Shown: positions 24,993 through 33,166 of the stretch, in pieces | Position numbering within the stretch: the stretch's first letter is position 1 | Layout: each line of letters starts with the position of its first letter | Assembly (NCBI RefSeq): GCF_050876985.1 | Contig: NZ_JBPAPP010000002.1 | Strand: one strand, 5' to 3' | Length of the DNA stretch: 64,000 nt | DNA from: Halopseudomonas sp002296055 | GTDB lineage: Bacteria; Pseudomonadota; Gammaproteobacteria; Pseudomonadales; Pseudomonadaceae | Made by a program: the position numbers and the translations under genes | Notes under the pieces: generated by a model | Database searches by the model: none | What the model was told of the DNA's origin: nothing | Seen by the model: the letters and a program-made list of their open reading frames with translations, nothing else

Positions 24993-25997
24993 TCAGCAGC
25001 TGCTGATCACTGTCTGATCGCGGCCTGCACGCTTGGCTTCGTACATGCTTTCGTCCGCCGCCTTCAACCAGCTGTCCCTGCTCTGCTGCCCCGTCAGCAG
25101 GCTACCGCCGATAGACACCGTCACGGGCTGACCGTCCGGGCGGCGCAGCTGCTCGCGTACGCGCTGCTGAATATGCCGGGCTATTGTCTGCAAACTGGCA
25201 TCATCTGCCTTCGGCACCAGGAGTACAAACTCCTCCCCTCCCAGCCGGAACAGCCGGTCGGACGGACGGCACACCTCTCGTACCGCGGCCACAAAGCGTA
25301 CCAACACCTGATCGCCGACGGCATGGCCGAACTGGTCGTTCACCTGCTTGAAGTGGTCAAGATCGAGCACCAGCAAGCCAAAGTTGATGTCATACCGCCT
25401 GCTATCGGCGATGGCGATATCCAACTCGCTGTCCATGGTGCGCCGGTTTCCGGCGCCGGTAAGCGGGTCGAGAGTAGCCAGGCGTGAGAGCTGGCGGCGC
25501 TGCGCACGCCCGCGAAAGGCGAAGACGAAGGCAAACAAACCGCAAAGCAGGCAGGTCACAACGAAGGACGCCATCTGATAATGGCTTTCAAATACCCGTT
25601 CGGGGTGCAGCCAACCGTACGCGCAGATCGCAATCAACGTCGTCATGGTTGCAACCAGGCTTTGCAACGGCGGCACCACAAAGAAGTTAAACAGGATGAG
25701 CACGTACATCCAGAACAGGCCGTTGGCGCCCAACTTGGCAGCCACCAAAAACGCACCAACCGAATAGATGAGAGCCAGAAACTGGCCAGGACGAATGGTG
25801 TCACCACTGCGCCAGGCATAAACCACGGCCAGGATGCTGCTGACCACCAGAAAGGTATCGGTAGCACCCACTAGCCAACTGCCCTCACTCAGGCGGAAGA
25901 CAGCATAGGGTGCGATGCCGACGATGGCCAGAAGACCAACCAGCGTGATGATAGACAGCTGAAAGTCATCTTTCAGCCTGGACCAGAATGTCCGCAT
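24993..25997 (-). CDS. Membrane diguanylate cyclase (GGEEF)
   Basis: A 334-residue protein: six hydrophobic segments (residues about 15-165) and a GGDEF domain (about 170-330). It has LDLDHFKQVNDQFGHAVGDQVL, the active site LGGEEFVLL, and the inhibitory I-site RPSD exactly five residues before GGEEF. It is therefore predicted to make c-di-GMP from two GTP with product inhibition. The membrane part resembles no sensor I can name. Contrast with the degenerate paralogue at 12719-13636. Confidence 0.93.
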   Translation of the reverse strand: MRTFWSRLKDDFQLSIITLVGLLAIVGIAPYAVFRLSEGSWLVGATDTFLVVSSILAVVYAWRSGDTIRPGQFLALIYSVGAFLVAAKLGANGLFWMYVLILFNFFVVPPLQSLVATMTTLIAICAYGWLHPERVFESHYQMASFVVTCLLCGLFAFVFAFRGRAQRRQLSRLATLDPLTGAGNRRTMDSELDIAIADSRRYDINFGLLVLDLDHFKQVNDQFGHAVGDQVLVRFVAAVREVCRPSDRLFRLGGEEFVLLVPKADDASLQTIARHIQQRVREQLRRPDGQPVTVSIGGSLLTGQQSRDSWLKAADESMYEAKRAGRDQTVISSC

Positions 25998-26156
25998 GCA
26001 GTGAACTCTGCAGTTGTTGTTTTTTATCAGTCAGCCCCCCAACGACCGACTACGCCGGGGGCTTCTGTTTGGCATCCGGTCGCAATGCGACCATAACCGG
26101 AGCTGTAGTCAGGCACAACAGCTGATTGCATAGCGCCATTATCTGGCGCCATTTAT

Positions 26157-26573
26157 TCAGGCCGCTGCGCTGGCCTGAATACGTTGCACCATGGCGCGCA
26201 AGCCATTGCCACGGGTAACGCTCAAGTGCTTGAGCAGATTCAGATCGCTGAAATACCCTTCGATATCAAATTCGCGAATACTGGCTGCGTCTTTTCCATT
26301 GTAGGCAGCAAGTACCACCGCGAGCAGCCCTTTGACGATAAAAGCATCACTGTCTGCGTCAAAATAGAGCTTGTCGCCGTCACGACGGCTAACCAGCCAT
26401 ACCTGGCTCTGGCAGCCGCGCACCAGATTTTCTTCGGTGCGCTGGGCAGCATCAAGCTCAGGCAGCTCGCGCCCGAGATCAATGATGTACTTGTAACGGT
26501 CTTCCCAGCTGTCGAAAAACGACAGGGTATCAACGATATCCTCGCTGGTGATCTCCGTACCAAATCGACTCAT
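26157..26573 (-). CDS. sufE: SufE family cysteine desulfurase activator
   Basis: Sulfur-acceptor protein that takes persulfide from SufS and passes it to the SufB scaffold. The active cysteine is C54 in VRGCQSQVWLV. 138 residues, normal length. It is the last gene of the suf operon, 12 bases after sufT. Confidence 0.93.
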   Translation of the reverse strand: MSRFGTEITSEDIVDTLSFFDSWEDRYKYIIDLGRELPELDAAQRTEENLVRGCQSQVWLVSRRDGDKLYFDADSDAFIVKGLLAVVLAAYNGKDAASIREFDIEGYFSDLNLLKHLSVTRGNGLRAMVQRIQASAAA

Positions 26574-26585
26574 GTGTTGCTGTCC

Positions 26586-27119
26586 TCAAAAAAACATGCC
26601 GGTTTCAAGCTGGGCTTCTTCACTCATCATGTGGCGCTGCCAAGGCGGATCGAATACCAGATTGACCTTGACCTCATCCACGTTGGGCACCAGTTTGACG
26701 CGGTATTCAACATCTCCAACCAGCACCGGGCCCATACCGCATCCGGGGGCTGTGAGGGTCATTTCAATGGTGACCTTGTGCGCCGACTGATCGACCTCGA
26801 CAGCATAGACAAGTCCCAAATTCACCAGATCAACCGGGATTTCCGGGTCATAAACGGTTTTTAGCGCCTCCCAGACCTGCTCCTCACGGATTTGGTCATC
26901 CTCTGCCTCGGGGAAAGACAGCAGCTCCGGCTCAAGCCCCAGGGCTTCAGCGTCGGTGCCATCCACCCGCACCATCTGGCCATTGTAGGTAACGGTGTAG
27001 TTACCCCCAAGCGCCTGGGTGATGGTGACAAAGGTATCCTTGGGGATGGTCAGGGGGGTTCCGTCGGGGACTCGGCGAGCCGGGCAATCGGCCCGCGCTA
27101 CCACCATGCGACGTTCCAT
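26586..27119 (-). CDS. sufT: SufT, DUF59 (MIP18-like) Fe-S assembly protein
   Basis: A 177-residue protein with a C-terminal DUF59 domain (about residues 80-170: VYDPEIPVDLVNLGLVY, LTAPGCGMGPVL, VFDPPWQ). SufT supports maturation of Fe-S proteins under high demand in Gram-positives. Residues 1-75 are a separate basic N-terminal region typical of the proteobacterial SufT form. It is encoded between sufA and sufE. Confidence 0.9.
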   Translation of the reverse strand: MERRMVVARADCPARRVPDGTPLTIPKDTFVTITQALGGNYTVTYNGQMVRVDGTDAEALGLEPELLSFPEAEDDQIREEQVWEALKTVYDPEIPVDLVNLGLVYAVEVDQSAHKVTIEMTLTAPGCGMGPVLVGDVEYRVKLVPNVDEVKVNLVFDPPWQRHMMSEEAQLETGMFF

Positions 27120-27145
27120 CAGAGTTCCTCACAGCAAGACATGAA

Positions 27146-27168
27146 GGCGCGGCATCAGTGGCCGCGCC
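27146..27168 (-). terminator. Hairpin between sufA and sufT
   Basis: An 8-bp GC stem GGCGCGGC/GCCGCGCC (7-base loop) in the 64-base sufA-sufT gap, with no long U-run. It may act as an attenuator or processing site within the operon. Confidence 0.4.
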
Positions 27169-27183
27169 CTTAACAGCGACGAA

Positions 27184-27540
27184 TCAGTCAACGCTGAAGC
27201 TTTCGCCGCAGCCGCACTCGTCCTTGACGTTGGGGTTCACGAATTTGATCTGTTTATTGATGCCCTCTCGCACCAGATCAATCTCGGTGCCGGACAGCAT
27301 TTGCAGACTGTCGCCATCAACCAGCAGCTCAACCTGCTCGTCCAGCTGATAGTGCAGGTCACTCGCGCCAGCCTGCTCTACCAGGTCGATCACATACTTG
27401 AACCCGGTGCAGCCGCTTTTCTTGACGCTTAAGCGCACAGCCTTACCCTGCTGCCCGCCAAGCTGGTGGCGAAAATGCGCCAACGCAGCGGGGGTAACGG
27501 TTACTACTGGTTGACTGGGATCGAAGGATTCAACGCTCAT
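27184..27540 (-). CDS. sufA: A-type Fe-S carrier, SufA
   Basis: A 118-residue HesB/IscA-type protein that carries Fe-S clusters from SufBCD to targets. Three conserved cysteines: C44 (SGCTGF), C109 and C111 (CGCG near the end). ATG 27540 has a TTAGGAGT ribosome site; the longer ORF upstream is not used. It lies 10 bases after sufS. Confidence 0.93.
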   Translation of the reverse strand: MSVESFDPSQPVVTVTPAALAHFRHQLGGQQGKAVRLSVKKSGCTGFKYVIDLVEQAGASDLHYQLDEQVELLVDGDSLQMLSGTEIDLVREGINKQIKFVNPNVKDECGCGESFSVD

Positions 27541-27550
27541 CTGATGACTC

Positions 27551-28789
27551 CTAAAGAAACTGCCGTACTTTTTCCAAGGCCACGAACAGTCGGTCAATAT
27601 CGGCACGGGTGTTATAGAAAGCCAGACTTGCCCGCACCGTACCTGGAATACCGTATTGCTCCATGATTGGCTGCGCACAGTGATTGCCCGTACGCACCGC
27701 AACACCCTGCTGATCGAGCAACATGCCCACATCGTTGGGGTGCGCGCCCTCCAGCAAAAAGCTCATGACGCTGGTCTTGTTGGCCGAGGTACCGACCAAA
27801 CGCACGCCCGGCGTGGCTTTGGCGCGCTCTTCTGCGTAGGCCAGCAGCGCCTGCTCGTGGGCGGCGGCGCCGGCTCGGTCGAGCTGATTCAGATAATCAA
27901 TGGCCGCGCCAAAGGCAATCACACCGGCGATATCGGGTGTGCCCGCCTCAAATTTATAAGGCAGCTGATTGAAGGTCGTGCCGGCAAAGCTCACCGTCTC
28001 AATCATCTCACCACCACCCTGGTAGGGCGGCATCGCCTCCAGCAGCGTCGCCTTGCCGTAGAGCGCGCCTAAGCCGGTCGGGCCAAACAGCTTGTGGGCC
28101 GAGAATACGTAAAAGTCGCAATCCAGCGCCTGCACATCCACCGGCCAATGACTGACCGCCTGAGCGCCGTCAATCAAGACCAGCGCACCTGCGGCGTGGG
28201 CCAGCTGCACCACCTGCTCGACCGGGTTGACTGTGCCGAGGGCGTTAGATACATGGCCACAAGCGACCATTTTCACGCGCTCATCCAGCATGCCCTCAAG
28301 CGCCGCCAGGTCCAGCGTGCCTTCGGCATCGACCGGTATTGGCTCTACGCTGGCGCCCTTCTCGGCCGCCACCAACTGCCAGGGCACGATATTGGAATGG
28401 TGCTCCATGGCCGACACCAGCACCCGATCGCCAGCCTTCAGATTGGCTCGGCCCCAACTGGCGGCTACCAGATTGATGCCTTCGGTAGTGCCACGGGTCC
28501 AGATGACCTGGCGTGCCTCAGGTGCATTGATAAACTCGGCCACCTTCACACGGGCCGCTTCAAACTTTTGCGTTGCCCGGTCAGCCAGCGCGTGGGCGCC
28601 GCGATGGACGTTGCTGTTGTCCTGCTCGTAGTAGTCCACCAGCGCCTGGATCACCGCCCGCGGCTTCTGCGTGGTAGCGGCGTTGTCCAGGTATACCAAC
28701 GGGTGGCCGTTGACCTCCTGATGCAAAATCGGGAAGTCGGCGCGCACTCGCTCGGCATCAAAGGCCAGTGGCTTTACCTGCTCATTCAT
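27551..28789 (-). CDS. sufS: Cysteine desulfurase SufS
   Basis: Group II PLP cysteine desulfurase that removes sulfur from cysteine for Fe-S assembly. 412 residues. PLP lysine K233 in SAHKLFGPTG; catalytic C371 in RTGNHCAQP, with the short loop of group II enzymes. The start ATG overlaps the stop of sufD by 8 bases, so the two are coupled. Confidence 0.96.
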   Translation of the reverse strand: MNEQVKPLAFDAERVRADFPILHQEVNGHPLVYLDNAATTQKPRAVIQALVDYYEQDNSNVHRGAHALADRATQKFEAARVKVAEFINAPEARQVIWTRGTTEGINLVAASWGRANLKAGDRVLVSAMEHHSNIVPWQLVAAEKGASVEPIPVDAEGTLDLAALEGMLDERVKMVACGHVSNALGTVNPVEQVVQLAHAAGALVLIDGAQAVSHWPVDVQALDCDFYVFSAHKLFGPTGLGALYGKATLLEAMPPYQGGGEMIETVSFAGTTFNQLPYKFEAGTPDIAGVIAFGAAIDYLNQLDRAGAAAHEQALLAYAEERAKATPGVRLVGTSANKTSVMSFLLEGAHPNDVGMLLDQQGVAVRTGNHCAQPIMEQYGIPGTVRASLAFYNTRADIDRLFVALEKVRQFL

Positions 28790-30089
28790 AACCGATCTGC
28801 CCTACCATCTCGCTAGCCTGGCCGAACAGCGACACCAGCCGCGGGCGCAGATAATCCTGCACCGCCTGCTCTGGCACCTGGTTAAGCAGCTCGTTGATGA
28901 AGCCGAAGCTCAACATGGTGATGGCATCGGTATGCGACACACCACGGCTTTGCAGATAGTAGAGCGAGGTTTCATCCAGCTGGCTGATGGTGGCGCCGTG
29001 AGCGCAACGCACGTCATCAGCGTAGATTTCCAGCTCCGGCTTGGTGTTGATCTCGGCGGTGCGCGAGGTCAGCAGGTTCTTGTTGCTGAGCTCGGCCAGC
29101 GTCTTCTGCGCCTGCGGATGAATGTGAATCCGGCCATTGAAGACTGCTTTGGCGGCGTCACCAATGATGCCGCGGAACACCTCGTTGCTGGTGCAATGGG
29201 GCACGCAATGCTCAACGTTGGTGTGATAGTCGATCACCTGGCGATTACGCGGCAGGTAAATGCCATTCAAATCCAGATGGGCACCCTCGCCCAGCATGTT
29301 CACCTGGTAGTCGATGCGCTTAAGGCGGCTACCCTGAGCCAGGGTAAAACCGTGGAAACGCGCATCACGCTGCAGGTTCACGTGCACACCACCAACGTGC
29401 AGCAGGTCTTCCTGTTCCAGGTTGATGCGATAGTGCTGCACCTGCGCATTCTGGCCTACGACCACCTCGGTGAGGCTGTTGACAAAGCCGTTCTGGGCAT
29501 GGGCGTCAGAGGCGTAATGCTCAATCAGCTCGGCCTGGGCATTGTCTTCCAGCACCACCAGCAAGCGCTGGCTAGCGGCTACCGGCGTGCGCTGCGGAGT
29601 ACTGATGTTGACCACGTACAGCGGCTTCTCCAGGCGCACGCCACGCGGCACGTGCACCAGCACGCCATCAGCGGCCCAGGCGTTGCTGAGCGCCGCGAAC
29701 AGGTGGCGCTCACTGTCGACCACTTTACCCAGATGCTGGCTGATCAATGCGCGCTGTTCTGCGTCAGCCGCGCCAAAACGTACGACTTCCGCCGGCAAAC
29801 TGCTGGAATGCTCTGTGCTGAAGCGTCCGTTGATGAACACCAGGCGGGTCGCGTCCAGCTGCAGCTGTTCAACCTCGTCAAGAGCGTGGCTATCAGGCGC
29901 GTTGCTCCAACCCAGCTGCTGATACTGCTGTAATGGCGCCAGCGACAGATACTTCCAGTTTTCGGTTTTGCGCGTCGGCCAGCTTGCCTCACCCCATGTG
30001 CTGGCGCCCTGCTCACGCAGGCCCGCCAGCCACTCGGGTGACTGCTGCTGTGCCGCCAGCTGCAAGGCCGTCTGTTGAAAATCGCTCAT
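28782..30089 (-). CDS. sufD: SufD, Fe-S assembly scaffold subunit
   Basis: 435-residue beta-helical protein of the SufBC2D complex. Characteristic segments HTNVEHCVPHCTSNEVFRG (middle) and KPELEIYADDVRCAHGATISQLDE. Start chosen at ATG 30089 (MSDFQ); a longer in-frame ORF to 30200 runs into sufC. It follows sufC by four bases. Confidence 0.95.
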   Translation of the reverse strand: MSDFQQTALQLAAQQQSPEWLAGLREQGASTWGEASWPTRKTENWKYLSLAPLQQYQQLGWSNAPDSHALDEVEQLQLDATRLVFINGRFSTEHSSSLPAEVVRFGAADAEQRALISQHLGKVVDSERHLFAALSNAWAADGVLVHVPRGVRLEKPLYVVNISTPQRTPVAASQRLLVVLEDNAQAELIEHYASDAHAQNGFVNSLTEVVVGQNAQVQHYRINLEQEDLLHVGGVHVNLQRDARFHGFTLAQGSRLKRIDYQVNMLGEGAHLDLNGIYLPRNRQVIDYHTNVEHCVPHCTSNEVFRGIIGDAAKAVFNGRIHIHPQAQKTLAELSNKNLLTSRTAEINTKPELEIYADDVRCAHGATISQLDETSLYYLQSRGVSHTDAITMLSFGFINELLNQVPEQAVQDYLRPRLVSLFGQASEMVGQIGYE

Positions 30090-30093
30090 CGGA

Positions 30094-30846
30094 TCAAACC
30101 ACCTCGTTTTCCAGCCAGCCGTAACCCTTGGCTTCCAGCTCCAGTGCCAGGCTCTTATCGCCGGACTTGACGATGCGACCACCGGCCAGCACGTGCACAT
30201 AATCAGGCACGATGTAGTCGAGCAGGCGCTGATAGTGAGTTACCACCAGAAAGCTGCGCTTGCCGTCACGCATGGCGTTGACGCCATCGGCAACGACCTG
30301 CAGGGCGTCGATGTCCAGACCCGAGTCGGTCTCGTCGAGAATGCACAGCTCCGGCTCAAGCAGCATCATCTGCATGATCTCGTTCCGCTTCTTCTCGCCG
30401 CCGGAAAAGCCTTCGTTGACGCCGCGCTTGAGGAAGCTGGCATCCAGGTTGACGCGCTTGCAGGTCTCGCGGGCCAGCTTCAGAAAGTCCACCGAGGAGA
30501 TTTCATCCAGCCCCTGGTGCTTGCGCTTGGCATCGACTGCCGCCTTGAGAAACTCCATGTTGCTGACACCCGGAATCTCAACCGGATACTGGAACGCCAG
30601 AAACAGACCTTCACGCGCGCGCTCCTCGGTTTCCAGCTCCAGCAGATCCTGCCCTTTGAAGGTCACGGAGCCTGCAGTCGCCTCATAGCCAGGGCGGCCG
30701 GAGAGCACGTTACCCATGGTGCTTTTGCCCGAACCATTGGGGCCCATGATGGCGTGTACTTCGCCCGGCTTGATGTCGATAGACAGCCCTTTGAGGATAT
30801 CTTTCTCTTCAACTTTCGCGTACAAGTCTTTGATATTTAGCATCAT
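30094..30846 (-). CDS. sufC: SufC, ABC-type ATPase of SufBCD
   Basis: ATPase driving Fe-S assembly with SufB and SufD. Walker A GPNGSGKST near residue 36, ABC signature FSGGEKKRNEI, Walker B LCILDETDSGLD. Two adjacent ATGs (30846 and 30843) are possible starts; the second matches other SufC N-termini (MLNIKDLY). The ribosome site is weak. 250 residues. Confidence 0.96.
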   Translation of the reverse strand: MMLNIKDLYAKVEEKDILKGLSIDIKPGEVHAIMGPNGSGKSTMGNVLSGRPGYEATAGSVTFKGQDLLELETEERAREGLFLAFQYPVEIPGVSNMEFLKAAVDAKRKHQGLDEISSVDFLKLARETCKRVNLDASFLKRGVNEGFSGGEKKRNEIMQMMLLEPELCILDETDSGLDIDALQVVADGVNAMRDGKRSFLVVTHYQRLLDYIVPDYVHVLAGGRIVKSGDKSLALELEAKGYGWLENEVV

Positions 30847-30893
30847 TTATGCCTAATAAATTACTTTAACCGTTGTCAGGCGGCGCGCTGCGC

Positions 30894-32330
30894 TCAGCCC
30901 ACTGACCCTTCGAGACTCACCTCAAGCAGCTTGCCGGCTTCCACCGCAAACTCCATCGGCAGCTCCTTGAACACCTCGCGGCAGAAGCCGTTAACGATCA
31001 TCGAGACCGCCTTTTCGGCATCCAGACCGCGCTGCTGGCAGAGGAACATCTGATCATCGCTGACCTTGGAGGTCGTAGCCTCGTGTTCCACAACGGCGCT
31101 CGGGTTCTTGCTTTCGATATATGGGAAGGTATGCGCACCGCAGCGATCACCGATCAGCAACGAGTCACATTGGGTGTAATTGCGTGCGCCATCCGCACCG
31201 GGGTTGATACGCACCAAGCCACGATAAGCGCTGTCACTGCGACCCGCTGAAATACCTTTGGCAACGATGGTAGAACGCGTGTTCTTACCCAGATGGATCA
31301 TCTTGGTGCCAGTGTCGGCTTGCTGGAAGTTGTTGGTCAGGGCAACCGAGTAGAACTCACCCACACTGTTGTCGCCCTTGAGCAAACAGCTTGGGTACTT
31401 CCAGGTAACGGCAGAGCCGGTCTCAACCTGCGTCCAGGAGATTTTGGCATTGGTGTGAGCGATGCCGCGCTTGGTCACAAAGTTGTAGATGCCGCCCTTG
31501 CCATTGGCATCACCCGGATACCAGTTCTGCACGGTGGAGTACTTGATTTGCGCATCGTCCAGCGCAACCAGCTCTACCACAGCCGCGTGCAGCTGGTTCT
31601 CGTCGCGCATCGGCGCGGTACAGCCTTCGAGGTAGCTCACGTAAGAGCCCTCGTCAGCGACGATCAGCGTGCGTTCGAACTGCCCGGTGTTCATTTCGTT
31701 GATGCGGAAGTAGGTAGACAGCTCCATCGGGCATCGGACGCCCTTGGGAATATAAACAAAGGAGCCATCGGAGAAGACCGCGGAGTTCAGCGCAGCGTAG
31801 TAGTTATCCTTCTGCGGCACGACGCTACCGAGGTATTTCTGCACCAGCTCGGGGTACTTGTGCACCGCCTCGCTAATCGGGCAGAAAATGACGCCGGCTT
31901 CGTACAGCTTTTCGCGGAAGGTAGTAACAACAGAAACCGAGTCGAACACGGCATCAACGGCCACACCGGCGAGCATTTCTTGCTCGTGCAGCGGGATACC
32001 CAGCTTCTCGTAGGTGGCCAGCAGCTCCGGATCTACCTCATCGAGGCTCTTGGGCTTGCTGTCCATGCTCTTGGGAGCGGAATAGTAGGATACCGCCTGA
32101 AAGTCGATTTCCGGGTAGTGCACGTGGGCCCAAGTAGGCTCTTCCATTTCCTGCCAGGCGCGGAACGCCTTCAGGCGCCATTCCAGCAGCCACTCAGGCT
32201 CTTCCTTCTTGGCGGAAATGAAACGGATCACGTCCTCATTCAGCCCCGGTGGCAGGGTCTCGGACTCAATGGCAGAGTGGAACCCCGCCGCGTAGTCCTT
32301 TCTGATAAGGCTTTCGACTTCTTCAGTCAC
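30894..32330 (-). CDS. sufB: SufB, Fe-S assembly scaffold subunit
   Basis: 478-residue scaffold that builds nascent clusters, normal length. Family segments: GVRCPMELSTYFRIN, DEGSYVSYLEGCTAP, VQNWYPGDANGKGG, and the C-terminal MFLCQQRGLDAEKA. It is the first structural gene after iscR, 107 bases away. Confidence 0.97.
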   Translation of the reverse strand: MTEEVESLIRKDYAAGFHSAIESETLPPGLNEDVIRFISAKKEEPEWLLEWRLKAFRAWQEMEEPTWAHVHYPEIDFQAVSYYSAPKSMDSKPKSLDEVDPELLATYEKLGIPLHEQEMLAGVAVDAVFDSVSVVTTFREKLYEAGVIFCPISEAVHKYPELVQKYLGSVVPQKDNYYAALNSAVFSDGSFVYIPKGVRCPMELSTYFRINEMNTGQFERTLIVADEGSYVSYLEGCTAPMRDENQLHAAVVELVALDDAQIKYSTVQNWYPGDANGKGGIYNFVTKRGIAHTNAKISWTQVETGSAVTWKYPSCLLKGDNSVGEFYSVALTNNFQQADTGTKMIHLGKNTRSTIVAKGISAGRSDSAYRGLVRINPGADGARNYTQCDSLLIGDRCGAHTFPYIESKNPSAVVEHEATTSKVSDDQMFLCQQRGLDAEKAVSMIVNGFCREVFKELPMEFAVEAGKLLEVSLEGSVG

Positions 32331-32437
32331 GGTATCACCTCAGATTCTGCAATCGCAGCAAAGCCGGATTGCCAGTTCTTGATTCAGGCCTGCGCCGGCA
32401 CGTGGCTGGCACACAAGTGGAGAGCTCTACGGCTCTT

Positions 32438-32917
32438 TCAGATAATGCGCTCCAGCTCGCTGACCGTGTGGCGCGCTCTGGAGATGCGGTCCTGCCGCGA
32501 ACTCACCCGGCGGATGTCCTCGCGTGACACCAGCTCTGCCAGGGTGATGTCATTGAGAAACTGGCGCAGTCGGGCGCTCAGGTCAGACCACAAATGGTGC
32601 GTCAAACACACTTCGCCGTCCTGGCAGTCACCCTTGCCCAGGCAACGCGTCGCATCCATTGAGTCATTCACCGCCTCGACAATCTGCGCCACGCTAATGG
32701 CAGCAGCGCCGCCCGCCAGCCGGTAGCCACCGCCAGGGCCGCGCACGCTTTCCACCAGTTTGCTGCGCCGCAACTTGGCAAAAAGCTGTTCCAGATAGGA
32801 AATGGAAACACCCTGGCGCATCGATATATCGGCCAGCGTGATGGGGCCCTGGTCTTCATGCAACGCCAAATCCAGCATGGCTGTAACGGCGTAACGACCC
32901 TTGGTAGTCAGTCGCAT
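32438..32917 (-). CDS. iscR: IscR, Rrf2-type [2Fe-2S] regulator
   Basis: A 159-residue Rrf2 regulator. Winged helix at residues 1-60; [2Fe-2S] ligands Cys92, Cys98, Cys104 and His107, at the same positions as in E. coli IscR. It senses Fe-S status and represses its own operon at type-1 sites. ATG 32917 (MRLTTKGRYAV) fits the family; the extra four residues of the longer ORF do not. Here it heads a SUF operon, not the ISC operon it heads in P. aeruginosa. Confidence 0.95.
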   Translation of the reverse strand: MRLTTKGRYAVTAMLDLALHEDQGPITLADISMRQGVSISYLEQLFAKLRRSKLVESVRGPGGGYRLAGGAAAISVAQIVEAVNDSMDATRCLGKGDCQDGEVCLTHHLWSDLSARLRQFLNDITLAELVSREDIRRVSSRQDRISRARHTVSELERII

Positions 32918-32949
32918 AGACGCTCTCAAGCGGTTGATTTCACCGCGAC

Positions 32950-32978
32950 ACTATGCAATATCCAAGCAATTCAGTCAA
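32950..32978 (-). promoter_or_regulatory. Sigma-70 promoter of iscR-suf operon
   Basis: On the minus strand, -35 TTGACT (32973-32978), a 17-base spacer, and -10 CATAGT (32950-32955). Spacing is ideal; the -10 matches 4 of 6. It is about 33 bases before the iscR ATG. Confidence 0.65.
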
Positions 32979-32982
32979 GTAT
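32958..32982 (-). promoter_or_regulatory. Type-1 IscR binding box
   Basis: A 25-base imperfect palindrome. On the minus strand the left half is ATACTTGACT and the right half, read back, is ATATCCAAGC; both fit the type-1 IscR half site ATASYYGACT. It covers the -35 and most of the spacer of the iscR promoter, the standard position for repression by holo-IscR. Confidence 0.75.
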
Positions 32983-33166
32983 TACACGCCCTGCGGCCGG
33001 CGCATTATAGAGGCTGCAGCCCGGCTCCGGAAGGCGAAGGGCCTCAGCCGCGAGACACTTACACAGATACACAACAAATGTCGCCAAATTGCGTGAATTC
33101 TCGCCGACGGCAGTGCTATGGTTGGCGACCTGAGTGACACCAATAAATAAGAAGGAGCCATGCGCA

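Noticed and set aside
26033..26063. Possible terminator after sufE (AGCCCCC/GGGGGCT)
   Set aside because: Only 7 bp of stem with a 17-base loop, and A rather than T follows on the transcribed strand.
31293..32726. Plus-strand ORF of 477 codons across sufB and iscR
   Set aside because: It crosses two certain genes and their promoter side and has no known motifs.
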